NCBI RefSeq assembly: GCF_000003815.2
Contig: NC_049981.1
Location: 1,268,600-1,332,599 of the forward strand
Source: Branchiostoma floridae
Taxonomy: Eukaryota > Chordata > Leptocardii > Amphioxiformes > Branchiostomatidae
Direction of reading: 5' to 3'
DNA: 64,000 nucleotides
The notes under the pieces were generated by a model. The model was not told where the DNA came from, searched no databases, and saw nothing but the letters and a program-made list of their open reading frames with translations. Positions 57,101 through 57,412 of the stretch are shown piece by piece; the first letter of the stretch is position 1, and each line of letters opens with the position of its first letter. The translations under genes and the position numbers were made by a program.

Positions 57101-57412
57101 GATGTATAACCTTTGCTCGATTGATGTAGGGTGCATACATTATATATATATGAGAAGGGTGCATACATTATGTGGTACAAATGATAGCATTATCGTTATT
57201 GAAGATAGACAGAAAATGTTGTAGTATGATACACTGTATATGCCCCTATACGCAAATCAATAGAACTGATCAAGAGTTATTATTGTTTCCAGCTGGCAAA
57301 GCTGCCGCACCGGATCAACCGTTTCCTGGAAGTGCTGGTTCATCTCAAGAAGTGCGCCCTTGCGGAGGGACAGGAACAGCAGGACCTAGCGTCATCCACA
57401 AACGAGAAGTAA
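127..57412 (+). CDS. Giant multi-domain mosaic gene (5' end outside window), 53 exons placed
   Basis: This span covers one inferred transcript built from exon-shuffled extracellular modules: FTP/fucolectin, cadherin, LDLa, WSC, hevein-like Cys-rich modules, kringles, PAN/apple, integrin-beta stalk and LAR-type Ig domains. Each exon was placed by its acceptor AG, donor GT and open frame. Almost all are phase 1 at both ends, the exceptions being the phase 0 joins inside the integrin stalk and at the C-terminal exons, and all joins are frame-compatible. No initiator is visible, so the signal peptide must lie upstream. The frame closes at TAA 57410-57412. No hydrophobic membrane segment was seen, which suggests a secreted or matrix protein. 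It could be split into two or more genes at intron boundaries; only transcripts would settle this. Binding partners are unknown. Confidence 0.65.
169..1158. other. Intron with a short tandem repeat
   Basis: About 1 kb of intron between the mini-exon and the first FTP exon. It contains an ACTC-type tetranucleotide run at about 294-361. Short ORFs occur on both strands but show no domain signature or splice-compatible ends. Confidence 0.5.
294..361. repeat. (ACTC)n microsatellite
   Basis: Tandem ACTC/TCAC units with a few interruptions, inside the first intron. Confidence 0.9.
1159..1392 (+). CDS. Fucolectin (FTP/F5-8-like) domain 1, first half
   Basis: The exon starts after GGCACCAG and ends before GTGAGT, phase 1 both ends. 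It encodes the N-terminal half of a fucolectin-tachylectin-4-pentraxin-1 (FTP) lectin fold: [27 protein letters not shown] and RGDCCG. The fucose-binding signature His-X26-Arg-X-Asp-X4-Arg is complete when joined to the next exon: the His is in CTH and the RGDCCGER stretch spans the splice junction. Known FTP lectins bind terminal fucose with calcium. This exon is about 95% identical at the DNA level to 10944-11162, so it arose by a recent duplication. Confidence 0.85.
1857..3438 (+). CDS. FTP domain 1 second half continuing into cadherin repeats (N-gap inside)
   Basis: The exon follows CTGCAG and opens with GER, completing RGDCCGER, then the FTP C-terminal half ([11 protein letters not shown]). 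It reads directly into cadherin repeats. A first repeat runs from about 2070 and is cut by the gap at 2297-2396. Two well-formed repeats carry calcium motifs ([27 protein letters not shown]), and a last one degenerates without the terminal DXND motif. The open frame runs to a stop at 3468-3470. A consensus CAG/GTGAGAG donor after 3438 gives phase 1, matching the next LDLa exon, so I prefer splicing. Whether an intron hides in the gap is unknown. The stop could also serve a short isoform. Confidence 0.75.
2297..2396. other. Assembly gap (100 N)
   Basis: The gap interrupts the first cadherin repeat. Frames on either side differ, but a 100-N gap is nominal, so the frame cannot be judged. Confidence 0.99.
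4187..4306 (+). CDS. LDL-receptor class A repeat 1
   Basis: A 120-bp phase 1-1 exon with six cysteines and the calcium cage [12 protein letters not shown]. Acceptor TTTGCAG, donor GTTAGA (weaker than its siblings). LDLa repeats are calcium-stabilised ligand-binding modules. Confidence 0.85.
4593..4712 (+). CDS. LDL-receptor class A repeat 2
   Basis: A 120-bp phase 1-1 exon with six cysteines and [12 protein letters not shown]. Acceptor CTGGCAG, donor GTGTGC. Confidence 0.87.
5218..5337 (+). CDS. LDL-receptor class A repeat 3
   Basis: A 120-bp phase 1-1 exon. The calcium loop reads [12 protein letters not shown]. Close sister of the repeat at 5925-6044, including about 50 bp of the upstream intron, so the exon duplicated together with flanking intron. 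Confidence 0.9.
5716..6357. repeat. Duplicated intron segment around LDLa 4
   Basis: About 150 bp of intron at 5716-5872 reappears at 6208-6357 with scattered differences, including a shared stretch ending in the palindrome ATGATATATCATG. With the exon similarity this shows stepwise tandem duplication of exon plus intron. Confidence 0.75.
5925..6044 (+). CDS. LDL-receptor class A repeat 4
   Basis: A 120-bp phase 1-1 exon with calcium loop [12 protein letters not shown], acceptor TTTTGCAG, donor GTACGT. Nearly identical to repeat 3. Confidence 0.9.
6358..6536. mobile_element. Hairpin MITE with 13-bp flanking duplication
   Basis: The segment holds a near-perfect inverted repeat (about 45 bp arms, ATAGTTGAACTGTAATTTCC on the left arm) around a short loop. 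It is bounded on both sides by ATGATATATCATG (6345-6357 and 6537-6549), a likely target duplication. Relatives lie at 35116-35238 and about 59776-60135. Confidence 0.7.
6584..6955 (+). CDS. Unrecognised 8-cysteine extracellular exon
   Basis: A 372-bp phase 1-1 exon (124 residues) after TTTGTAG, ending before GTAAGT. It contains eight cysteines: a CC near the start, then GWTLCYL, TPCQ, FGCW, FSC, GVCI and a final TCG. It carries an N-x-T site. I do not recognise the family with confidence. The GWTLCY...C pattern recalls repeats in invertebrate secreted proteins, but that is a weak resemblance. It sits between LDLa modules and is frame-compatible with both. Confidence 0.7.
7479..7504. repeat. 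(TA)n microsatellite
   Basis: Perfect alternating TA run upstream of LDLa exon 5. Confidence 0.9.
7543..7677 (+). CDS. LDL-receptor class A repeat 5
   Basis: A 135-bp phase 1-1 exon with six cysteines, [18 protein letters not shown], plus a short acidic tail before the GTATGT donor. Confidence 0.88.
7891..8712. mobile_element. 822-bp TIR element (TA-flanked MITE)
   Basis: The ends are inverted copies of CAGTCAAACCTGCCC followed by a GACCACC-rich subterminal stretch repeated internally (GGTGGTCGCTGAGAAGAG). Each end is flanked by TA (7889-7890 and 8713-8714). There is no transposase ORF, so it is non-autonomous. A TA duplication fits Tc1/mariner-type integration but does not prove it. Confidence 0.8.
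8715..9586. other. Intron remainder before WSC exon
   Basis: No exon found. A GC-richer stretch at about 8990-9370 ends in a hairpin whose arms are TCAGGGTTGA and TCAACCCTGA (9327-9368); it may be a relic of a small insertion. Confidence 0.4.
9587..9742 (+). CDS. WSC domain, first half
   Basis: A 156-bp phase 1-1 exon. It encodes [16 protein letters not shown] and [15 protein letters not shown], the start of a WSC carbohydrate-binding domain (GCY...C...C...AG). Donor GTATAT. Confidence 0.82.
10137..10286 (+). CDS. WSC domain, second half
   Basis: A 150-bp phase 1-1 exon with [31 protein letters not shown]. This is the classical C-terminal WSC motif (ECWCG, C...C.G...CGG...L.VY). Joined to 9587-9742 it gives one complete WSC domain, thought to bind glycans. 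Confidence 0.88.
10439..10480 (+). CDS. Linker mini-exon 2 (14 codons)
   Basis: A 42-bp phase 1-1 exon after CATTACAG with GTAATT donor, lysine/glutamate-rich. Paralogue of 127-168, same position ahead of an FTP domain. Confidence 0.6.
10944..11162 (+). CDS. Fucolectin (FTP) domain 2, first half
   Basis: A 219-bp phase 1-1 exon after TTAATGCAG. Same motifs as copy 1 ([21 protein letters not shown]), donor GTAAGA. The fucose-binding signature His-X26-R-X-D-X4-R is intact when joined to the next exon. Confidence 0.9.
11642..11857 (+). CDS. Fucolectin (FTP) domain 2, second half
   Basis: A 216-bp phase 1-1 exon opening with GER and ending [15 protein letters not shown]. Unlike copy 1, this exon stops at the end of the lectin fold and has no cadherin extension. 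Confidence 0.9.
12394..12531. other. Assembly gap (138 N)
   Basis: The gap hides the acceptor and first codons of the first Cys-rich module. The intron upstream (11858-12393) is AT-rich with no supported exon. Confidence 0.99.
12532..12713 (+). CDS. Hevein-like Cys-rich module a (type A), 5' end in gap
   Basis: The module reads [31 protein letters not shown]. The CCS-x-x-x-W-C-G-x6-C core matches chitin-binding hevein (CCSxxGxCGxTxxxC), but the last disulfide spacing is shorter (CxCxxC). Family assignment is my inference. Ends phase 1 before GTACAA. Very close to 20218-20403. One Gly of the usual RCG is Arg here. Confidence 0.8.
13124..13342 (+). CDS. Hevein-like Cys-rich module b (type B)
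   Basis: A 219-bp phase 1-1 exon: a linker of about 20 residues, then [37 protein letters not shown]. The donor is C/GTTGGT, weaker than the GTAAAC or GTGGGT of its paralogues. Confidence 0.82.
13993..14205 (+). CDS. Hevein-like Cys-rich module c (type C)
   Basis: A 213-bp phase 1-1 exon: [45 protein letters not shown], then a Ser/Thr-rich tail. Type C lacks the cysteine that types A and B have before PCC (SF instead of SC). Confidence 0.85.
14610..14870 (+). CDS. Kringle domain 1
   Basis: A 261-bp phase 1-1 exon. It encodes a full kringle: [49 protein letters not shown]. The Asp-x-Asp anionic centre of lysine-binding kringles (DPD) is present. Unlike unit 2, no PAN exon precedes it. Confidence 0.95.
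15329..15574 (+). CDS. Kringle domain 2
   Basis: A 246-bp phase 1-1 exon after a long poly-T/ACCAG acceptor: [46 protein letters not shown] anionic centre retained. Near-identical to 35800-36045. Confidence 0.95.
15575..16276. other. Intron with assembly gap
   Basis: A gap of 100 N lies at 15659-15758. The rest is AT-rich intron and aligns loosely with the matching intron of unit 2 (36046-36560). No exon seen. Confidence 0.8.
16277..16519 (+). CDS. PAN/apple domain 1
   Basis: A 243-bp phase 1-1 exon: [45 protein letters not shown]. Typical PAN/apple cysteine layout. PAN domains mediate protein or carbohydrate contacts. Confidence 0.92.
16723..16908 (+). CDS. Hevein-like Cys-rich module d (type A)
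   Basis: A 186-bp phase 1-1 exon: [43 protein letters not shown]. Aligns with 37048-37233. Confidence 0.88.
17133..18507. repeat. 142-bp direct repeats flanking a 1.09-kb insert
   Basis: 17133-17274 and 18366-18507 are the same 142-bp sequence with about one difference. The left copy continues the ancestral upstream intron and the right copy the ancestral downstream intron, judged against unit 2 (37380-37500). So the insert 17275-18365 arrived with a duplication of the target. The insert is AT-rich, with internally similar stretches and no supported gene. Confidence 0.85.
18541..18759 (+). CDS. Hevein-like Cys-rich module e (type B)
   Basis: A 219-bp phase 1-1 exon after TTTGCAG: short linker, [44 protein letters not shown]. 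Donor C/GTAAAC. Confidence 0.9.
18863..18977. other. Assembly gap (115 N)
   Basis: Lies in the intron between modules e and f. Confidence 0.99.
19188..19397 (+). CDS. Hevein-like Cys-rich module f (type C)
   Basis: A 210-bp phase 1-1 exon: [43 protein letters not shown], then a Ser/Thr tail ([10 protein letters not shown]). Confidence 0.9.
19825..20082 (+). CDS. Kringle domain 3
   Basis: A 258-bp phase 1-1 exon: [46 protein letters not shown]. The anionic centre is NPD rather than DPD, and LDKN replaces LDEN, so lysine binding is doubtful. Confidence 0.94.
20218..20403 (+). CDS. Hevein-like Cys-rich module g (type A)
   Basis: A 186-bp phase 1-1 exon after [52 protein letters not shown]. 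First exon of duplicated unit 2. Confidence 0.9.
20743..20961 (+). CDS. Hevein-like Cys-rich module h (type B)
   Basis: A 219-bp phase 1-1 exon after [54 protein letters not shown]. Donor C/GTGGGT. Confidence 0.9.
21210..21407 (+). CDS. Hevein-like Cys-rich module i (type C)
   Basis: A 198-bp phase 1-1 exon: [42 protein letters not shown]. Its downstream intron received the 12.36-kb transposon. Confidence 0.9.
21683..21699 (+). repeat. Left terminal inverted repeat of the 12.36-kb transposon
   Basis: CAGCCGCCACGCCACGT, directly after the ATGGT duplication. Complement of the right end with one mismatch at position 10. Confidence 0.88.
21967..22230 (+). repeat. Left subterminal direct repeat of the transposon
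   Basis: Diverged copy of 33590-33810 in the same orientation. Shared blocks at near-equal spacing: TTCAAACCAACA, AGGGCGTAAAG...TTTGCC..CAAT and CCCGAC.GAAAT. Could hold binding sites for the element's own protein. The stretch from 22231 to 23931 is otherwise non-coding as far as I can see. Confidence 0.55.
23932..29289 (-). CDS. Transposon ORF2: nuclease/transposase-like protein with CXC domain
   Basis: An uninterrupted 1785-codon frame. In order: two Cys/His clusters (about residues 17-60 and 145-205, e.g. CAHC, CRSC, CTHCC, CNYC), likely zinc-binding. Next a transposase-like core with GDAKTYD (about 764), FPGDWH (about 790), GNWNLRL and a downstream E in DESHEML (about 1028). Then FEN/XPG-like nuclease motifs: VFDD (about 1316), HEESDTR (1426), SPDTDTY (1450), CTGCDYVS (1518). 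Then a tesmin/TSO1 CXC domain (CKCKSGC...[15 protein letters not shown], about 1696-1727) and an acidic Ser/Asp tail. Domain calls rest on motif reading. No ATG precedes the zinc cluster; the frame opens at a TTG inside the end of ORF1, so it is probably made as a fusion or by splicing. It is intact, so the element may be recent. Confidence 0.85.
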   Translation of the reverse strand: MVVGGGKPINFHPDRPCSSACAHCKKPPVFQFDKYTHPQGWNESLRTWVIDNTGLSSTDCVCRSCERNFRRLAKDSVSEISNSSTDTPDATLPQKPCFMSEFHLCHELANHERKNFSVDDMMSYILSISEAATGCSSLPNSIHMCTFHYHQFCRFNEQDKCTHCCKVIKSHKRKRFCPKLNIPQSALKLVDSNLLEGSILCNYCYQCLYRSGNLVKGEESLEKRLEMLRNFEVEHSLENIPQLALHQVSCKVGELFLENKSSLLVDAYDCYVESIQTLIKEFDRKEQIDEADAFYFQARWLLVGLLSDLGNFFLIHKSSSKSNKLSFLLYYKDADLIESLHLALYSARLNTYKRDLELKSIQSNIASMFTDVNQDTINSSLLSSLMYMNSLVHQESSKFIDKFVQCPSSLHEIDMLQISKEINPIVWNFIVVLTMQKSEILMSDFETFDMNKHYLTFLKNNSSHSSSKFLRRLFATFLILFIVSDGQCSYPFHMINSELIHSYSQSTDLMQLLNRLGVCCSNDSHKRFISGMLDQLRLEDNHYNLTEGSFTVASIDNINSGSPHAAVTGSPRGWNGTSIQAVQPKPKSLLIPKPNSSVHSSEDISVGIGNVTETDEPVSKKIKLVSKFRQRKRSPKEIDHSTLSLTPPSCVQSIVPSTPISLTFEQFGISEEEMKESHKFNSEVLLYQFERCISDLTDSSHKLPSLKCKLFLERDPVTEKSNIAYLSIMNENADCKETMLKALNFLHTSFNVGVDIEYLVVVGDAKTYDHLLKLKQEYGPALSWLIIFPGDWHTLKNYQNALMKVYWEGGLKQIASGRIKGQTLLSVGLCKHFKRTHKFLLQVWEALYRCEIEAFLEYRRNSTDTTDQCSSSCSFSAQTIVDKVRVFLESVPHFSDPGFDRDNFVRRQELLKMELEGIEDDFKEFCSTACARDEVFLFWHRFVHDDFMAYISLFIAIRSGNWNLRLYSYKMMAPLFHAFDHVIYSRIIPLHLCDILSCPDHILRYFQEGGFVTSINSVNYSNVALDESHEMLINRDTKEVITGPNKFVIEDLVLFLPYRAKLIKQVKKQILVKTNCRTQTDLSPTIIEQERLNIVYYAKKVVDAGIFSALVHDRCLSQPFTGASISDIQREDLLKFREIGKASLDTFIRFRILNNPSNKAPQRRKSLRTFSQIKMTKSRVSKSEKDKKLVLECYRRVVSWSQNQNKPLSEIAHLLDLPQLGQFLELPRALCNADGVPHKGAKSATTSFFQSRYPSSFTKMYPTNFSPQCSVLEGMFLINTSPLGQHRTFLEYSHFLFLKWVLPFLQSGCYEVHIVFDDPHRNGPSPKDVERNRRDSVLENDNLTLLDSISDDTCTPKDWRKFISLRPNKRLLCSYLCTSLLTICTPFLRQQQKVFTAGAFTDDKRDMCFVSSVDGISPFPDCRSNHEESDTRVWLHAASSSYKNIMIYSPDTDTYHVGLPFVRHTDKRIVILQKAEPGNWQCLDVNELLSCFDKDPDLSSLSRYLLPHIIQSLFICTGCDYVSFFVGLGKVSFMKTFFQFSEFISSGNSDQTSGSLSCADKDTGFLAFVRLVGSVYFQKHRSAFLKYSSPAQLFRETRGDNISKIHENWLQVIRGAIFERIEFEDNSLPSFQSLWFHWLRSCWVYLTWAQALEQDFSSVLLDRYGWEIDNHGNLMITWDSKENIEKVQKTVEFLTRGCKCKSGCSSKRCKCLKKGQACGPGCRCLDCSNSICIEQNEVSQDNAETDSDSSSSSDDQDYVNLIDDFYCGSLSLLDHISDSEFSEVE
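29270..32710 (-). CDS. Transposon ORF1: SGNH hydrolase, 75-bp repeats, ubiquitin-like C-terminus
   Basis: The frame begins after an acceptor (TTGTTTCAG) at 32711, so a 5' exon is missing from this entry. The SGNH/GDSL esterase fold has FTDS (nucleophile Ser), HAGTN and [10 protein letters not shown] (Asp/His), about residues 5-175. A basic Pro/Gly/Lys repeat region of 23 x 25 residues follows, then a Cys-containing basic stretch, then seven acidic 16-residue repeats ([16 protein letters not shown] type). A final stretch of about 70 residues looks ubiquitin-like and ends VTLFGCGG before Arg-stop. The stop overlaps the start of ORF2 by 20 bp in another frame. SGNH domains occur in ORF1 of CR1 LINEs and in Ngaro-type elements; in a TIR element I do not know a precedent. 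Confidence 0.82.
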   Translation of the reverse strand: MILAFTDSICKYVSNHATFSSDILFSLNAHPGASVYDLTSDISRHPFVEPDLVFLHAGTNCLPMHRPLSRTLDDFSYLISVTKSRFPSASVVISSILPRFDSEVYDRRRSELNFHLLRLCSRQGVFFLDNGSRARRAMFSVDGLHLSRAGNISYAKYLSFSLSHYLQLHRRSCQHRFTLRDEEWPGLGTDGGSGKKDKEHPGEEPKSGEYQRQVEWASVVRQGGPVARAAPGKVEGKGAGKGPSQPRGVSVARPAPGKVEGGSAGKGPSQPRGVPVARPAPGKVEGGSAGKGPSQPRGVPVARLAPGKVERGSAGKGPSQPRGVPVARPAPGKVEGGSAGKGPSQPRGVPVARLAPGKVERGSAGKGPSQPRGVPVARPAPGKVEGGSVGKGPSQPRGVPVARLAPGKVERGSAGKGPSQPRGVPVARLAPGKVEGGSAGKGPSQPRGVPVARPAPGKVEGGSAGKGPSQPRGVPVARLAPGKVERGSAGKGPSQPRGVPVARPAPGKVEGGSAGKGPSQPRGVPVARLAPGKVERGSAGKGPSQPRGVPVARPAPGKVEGGSVGKGPSQPRGVPVARLAPGKVERGSAGKGPSQPRGVPVARLAPGKVEGGSAGKGPSQPRGVPVARPAPGKVERGSAGKGPSQPRGVPVARLAPGKVERGSAGKGPSQPRGVPVARPAPGKVEGGSAGKGPSQPRGVPVARLAPGKVERGSAGKGPSQPRGVPVARPAPGKVEGGSAGKGPSQPRGVPVARPAPGKVEGGSVGKGPSRPRGVPVARPAPGKVEGGSVGKGPSRPRSTRTLSKSEWKNMMNKRLSQFKEAQDKGEVVCGIGCEGEDVQYVICPTGWSSCKLRKGKESTGVLGGFSRGKTRCRRVSGKAKREKLSVPTRLEVRMLYSGPLNPSGWVEKVKQVGTSTCKSSEEGVGDVSDNVTCKSSEEGGNECNIVACESSKSSKDGVEDVSDSDVCESSKDGVEDVSDSDVCESSKDGVEYVSNSDVCESSKDGVEDVSDSDVCESSKDGVEDVSDSDVCESSKDGVEDVSDSDVCESGKDGVEYVSNSDVCESSTDSDSCKTFFVSFEGKLFTLGTPSKCIQVCKLQKMVSNVCGFNISCRNLSLGGSILYDENDFVEIHDKTVIVTLFGCGGR
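29273..29494 (-). other. Ubiquitin-like domain ending in Gly-Gly
   Basis: About 70 residues aligning by eye to ubiquitin: [12 protein letters not shown] for the first hairpin, LSLGG near the LIFAGK position, [15 protein letters not shown] for KESTLHLVLRLRGG. Sequence identity is low; the fold call is inference from pattern and length. Confidence 0.6.
29517..29858 (-). repeat. Seven-copy 48-bp acidic coding repeat in ORF1
   Basis: 16-residue units of the form [16 protein letters not shown], with two units carrying EYVSNSD instead. Highly acidic, in contrast to the basic 75-bp repeat upstream. Confidence 0.92.
30321..32045 (-). repeat. 23-copy 75-bp coding tandem repeat
   Basis: Each unit encodes 25 residues ([15 protein letters not shown] followed by [10 protein letters not shown]). 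Variants (ARP/ARL, EGG/ERG, SA/SV, SQ/SR) show higher-order structure: units 3-9 repeat as units 10-16. Because 75 is divisible by 3, the antisense strand is also open in two frames; those are shadows. Confidence 0.95.
32200..32710 (-). other. SGNH hydrolase domain of ORF1
   Basis: Block [10 protein letters not shown], block [12 protein letters not shown] and block [12 protein letters not shown] are in the right order and spacing for an SGNH esterase/lipase fold. Ser and the Asp-x-x-His pair are all present, so it looks catalytically competent. Confidence 0.75.
33090..33275 (-). CDS. Candidate first coding exon of transposon
   Basis: An ATG-initiated frame ([21 protein letters not shown]...) between the promoter end and the SGNH exon. 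It is hydrophilic and protein-like. A donor in the right phase to join the phase-0 acceptor at 32711 is not clear (weak GTTAGC). A second ATG frame starts near 34004 and has a good donor GTAAGT at about 33851. Either could be the 5' exon. Confidence 0.3.
   Translation of the reverse strand: MKISRQNSGKSDVVMQIFEDKQTMHSNAGASPRVVRSVIEDLPHERRFTSQLRCNVSNDLD
33590..33810 (+). repeat. Right subterminal direct repeat of the transposon
   Basis: Partner of 21967-22230. TTCAAACCAACA and AGGGCGTAAAG are about 84 bp apart here and about 83 bp apart on the left. Direct rather than inverted orientation is unusual for a TIR element. Confidence 0.55.
34021..34037 (-). repeat. Right terminal inverted repeat of the 12.36-kb transposon
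   Basis: Read on the minus strand it is CAGCCGCCAAGCCACGT, followed outside by ATGGT on the plus strand. Confidence 0.88.
34205..34441 (+). CDS. PAN/apple domain 2
   Basis: A 237-bp phase 1-1 exon after [60 protein letters not shown]. It lies between the transposon and kringle 4; unit 1 has no counterpart. Confidence 0.88.
34773..35033 (+). CDS. Kringle domain 4
   Basis: A 261-bp phase 1-1 exon: [47 protein letters not shown]. The second Asp of the DxD lysine-binding centre is Ala, so lysine binding is probably weakened relative to kringle 1. Confidence 0.94.
35116..35238. mobile_element. Small MITE copy, 9-bp target duplication
   Basis: Related to 6358-6536 (shared CTTGAAAGTT, GTTGGTAGAAGTCATTC, CCAACACAAAAATTGGACTC). 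Flanked by ACGTATAAA on both sides (35107-35115, 35239-35247). The unit 1 intron near 14938 lacks it. Confidence 0.7.
35395..35436. repeat. TA/TG-rich microsatellite
   Basis: Alternating TATG and TGTG units in the intron between kringles 4 and 5. Confidence 0.85.
35800..36045 (+). CDS. Kringle domain 5
   Basis: A 246-bp phase 1-1 exon, near-identical to kringle 2: [40 protein letters not shown] retained. Confidence 0.95.
36561..36803 (+). CDS. PAN/apple domain 3
   Basis: A 243-bp phase 1-1 exon after [50 protein letters not shown]. Paralogue of PAN 1. Confidence 0.93.
37048..37233 (+). CDS. Hevein-like Cys-rich module j (type A)
   Basis: A 186-bp phase 1-1 exon: [43 protein letters not shown]. 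Confidence 0.9.
37527..37745 (+). CDS. Hevein-like Cys-rich module k (type B)
   Basis: A 219-bp phase 1-1 exon after [49 protein letters not shown]. Donor C/GTAGAT. Confidence 0.9.
38196..39187. mobile_element. 992-bp TIR element with AAC duplication
   Basis: Terminal inverted repeats of about 32 bp start CACGATGGTAAAATTTGG. Both ends are flanked by AAC (38193-38195, 39188-39190). The matching intron of unit 1 (around 19150-19170) is uninterrupted. No transposase ORF is seen. Internal segments also occur at about 52800-53160. Confidence 0.82.
39215..39424 (+). CDS. Hevein-like Cys-rich module l (type C)
   Basis: A 210-bp phase 1-1 exon: [38 protein letters not shown], Ser/Thr tail. Twelfth and last copy of the module. 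Confidence 0.9.
39943..42051 (-). pseudogene. LINE reverse transcriptase part (broken from endonuclease)
   Basis: Opens with the endonuclease SDH motif (GASDHNVV), then RT motifs: [42 protein letters not shown]. The C-terminal end matches CR1/L2-type elements ([12 protein letters not shown]). It is about 700 codons with no internal stop. It is in a different frame from the endonuclease, so the single ORF of an active element is interrupted once around 42021-42051. Confidence 0.85.
42021..42962 (-). pseudogene. LINE endonuclease part (broken frame)
   Basis: The AP-endonuclease fold begins at [14 protein letters not shown] and includes VTETWF and [11 protein letters not shown]. The frame ends before the SDH motif, which lies in the next ORF, so one indel separates them. 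Confidence 0.82.
43364..43621 (+). CDS. Kringle domain 6
   Basis: A 258-bp phase 1-1 exon after [58 protein letters not shown] in place of DPD, like kringle 3. Confidence 0.95.
44104..44331 (+). CDS. Integrin-beta stalk: I-EGF 2-like exon
   Basis: A 228-bp phase 1-1 exon. Motifs [14 protein letters not shown] and [19 protein letters not shown] are diagnostic of integrin beta I-EGF modules. The preceding part ([13 protein letters not shown]) is spacer. Confidence 0.88.
44332..45096. other. AT-rich intron
   Basis: I see no exon, RNA gene or clear repeat here. Confidence 0.5.
45097..45200 (+). CDS. Integrin-beta stalk: I-EGF 3-like exon
   Basis: A 104-bp exon, phase 1 in and phase 0 out: [22 protein letters not shown]. 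Donor GTAAGA. Confidence 0.88.
45429..45521 (+). CDS. Integrin-beta stalk: I-EGF 4-like exon
   Basis: A 93-bp phase 0-0 exon: [25 protein letters not shown]. The phase 0 joins keep the ancestral integrin intron pattern rather than the phase 1 pattern of the other modules. Confidence 0.88.
45849..45969 (+). CDS. Integrin-beta stalk: beta-tail start
   Basis: A 121-bp exon, phase 0 in and phase 1 out: [35 protein letters not shown]. Matches the post-I-EGF4 segment of integrin beta (CxxC.ECL....C...C). Confidence 0.83.
46365..46463 (+). CDS. Integrin-beta stalk: beta-tail domain
   Basis: A 99-bp phase 1-1 exon: [19 protein letters not shown], with GGVVVRY. Resembles the beta-tail domain core. 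No integrin transmembrane or cytoplasmic segment follows. Confidence 0.75.
46690..46806 (+). CDS. Possible extra exon after beta-tail
   Basis: A 117-bp open segment with acceptor ACCTATAG and donor C/GTAATA, phase 1-1. It reads [15 protein letters not shown]... and [13 protein letters not shown] diverged copy, also open over its homologous part, lies at about 53420-53530. It may be a real exon or a duplicated intron segment. No family recognised. Confidence 0.3.
47009..47299 (+). CDS. LAR-type Ig domain 1, cassette 1
   Basis: A 291-bp phase 1-1 exon: [48 protein letters not shown]. Matches Ig1 of LAR/PTP-delta/PTP-sigma receptor phosphatases (RFEVIEFDDGAGSVLRIQPL type). The basic loop that binds heparan sulfate in LAR is poorly kept. 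Confidence 0.85.
47959..48141 (+). CDS. LAR-type Ig domain 2 first part, cassette 1
   Basis: A 183-bp phase 1-1 exon: [49 protein letters not shown]. Close to LAR Ig2, and split at the same place as in the LAR sequence (before LQI). Confidence 0.88.
48664..48774 (+). CDS. LAR-type Ig domain 2 second part, cassette 1
   Basis: A 111-bp phase 1-1 exon: [33 protein letters not shown]. Conserved LAR Ig2 end. Confidence 0.9.
48871..49347. mobile_element. 477-bp MITE with TTAA flanks
   Basis: Imperfect TIRs (GGTAGCAGAATACAG left, complement GGCGGCAGAGTACAG right) sit directly inside TTAA at 48867-48870 and 49348-49351. TTAA duplication fits piggyBac or Kolobok families. No coding capacity. Confidence 0.7.
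49499..49765 (+). CDS. LAR-type Ig domain 3, cassette 1
   Basis: A 267-bp phase 1-1 exon: [53 protein letters not shown]. Unmistakable LAR Ig3 pattern ([28 protein letters not shown]). Confidence 0.92.
50220..50456 (+). CDS. PAN/apple domain 4
   Basis: A 237-bp phase 1-1 exon after [57 protein letters not shown]. Closes cassette 1. Confidence 0.92.
50807..51139 (+). CDS. LAR-type Ig domain 1, cassette 2
   Basis: A 333-bp phase 1-1 exon with a Pro-rich lead ([12 protein letters not shown]) then the same Ig1 pattern as 47009-47299 ([33 protein letters not shown]). Confidence 0.87.
51373..51555 (+). CDS. LAR-type Ig domain 2 first part, cassette 2
   Basis: A 183-bp phase 1-1 exon, near-identical to 47959-48141 ([19 protein letters not shown]). 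Confidence 0.9.
52090..52200 (+). CDS. LAR-type Ig domain 2 second part, cassette 2
   Basis: A 111-bp phase 1-1 exon: [33 protein letters not shown]. Confidence 0.9.
52201..53996. other. Long intron with repeat relics
   Basis: Contains a diverged relative of the 992-bp TIR element (about 52800-53160), a duplicated segment of the 46540-46810 intron (about 53240-53530), and a TA-flanked MITE (about 53534-53701). Confidence 0.55.
53534..53701. mobile_element. Short MITE, CTGTAAATG ends
   Basis: The ends CTGTAAATG and CATTTACAG are inverted, with GCGAAATTAAA-type repeats inside. The same family is at 61119-61336. Confidence 0.6.
53997..54263 (+). CDS. LAR-type Ig domain 3, cassette 2
   Basis: A 267-bp phase 1-1 exon: [53 protein letters not shown]. 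Confidence 0.92.
54687..54923 (+). CDS. PAN/apple domain 5
   Basis: A 237-bp phase 1-1 exon: [48 protein letters not shown]. Closes cassette 2. Confidence 0.93.
54924..55764. other. Intron, no exon seen
   Basis: AT-rich. A short repeated motif GTAGATACAACA occurs near 55251-55300. No supported coding exon. Confidence 0.45.
55765..56039 (+). CDS. C-terminal region, exon 1 of 3
   Basis: A 275-bp exon, phase 1 in and phase 0 out. Acidic start ([13 protein letters not shown]), a basic RKRRHVPQ stretch that could be a proprotein cleavage site, and Ser-rich DESSSDSF. No membrane segment and no known domain. Confidence 0.7.
56583..56615 (+). CDS. C-terminal region, exon 2 of 3
   Basis: A 33-bp phase 0-0 micro-exon ([11 protein letters not shown]) after CCTTCTAG with donor GTTCGT. 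Supported by frame compatibility on both sides. Confidence 0.5.
57293..57412 (+). CDS. C-terminal region, final exon with stop
   Basis: Begins phase 0 after [27 protein letters not shown] and a Gln/Glu-rich end, then TAA at 57410-57412. The segment could form an amphipathic helix. A polyadenylation hexamer follows at 57770-57775. Confidence 0.65.
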   Translation: MAKLPHRINRFLEVLVHLKKCALAEGQEQQDLASSTNEK

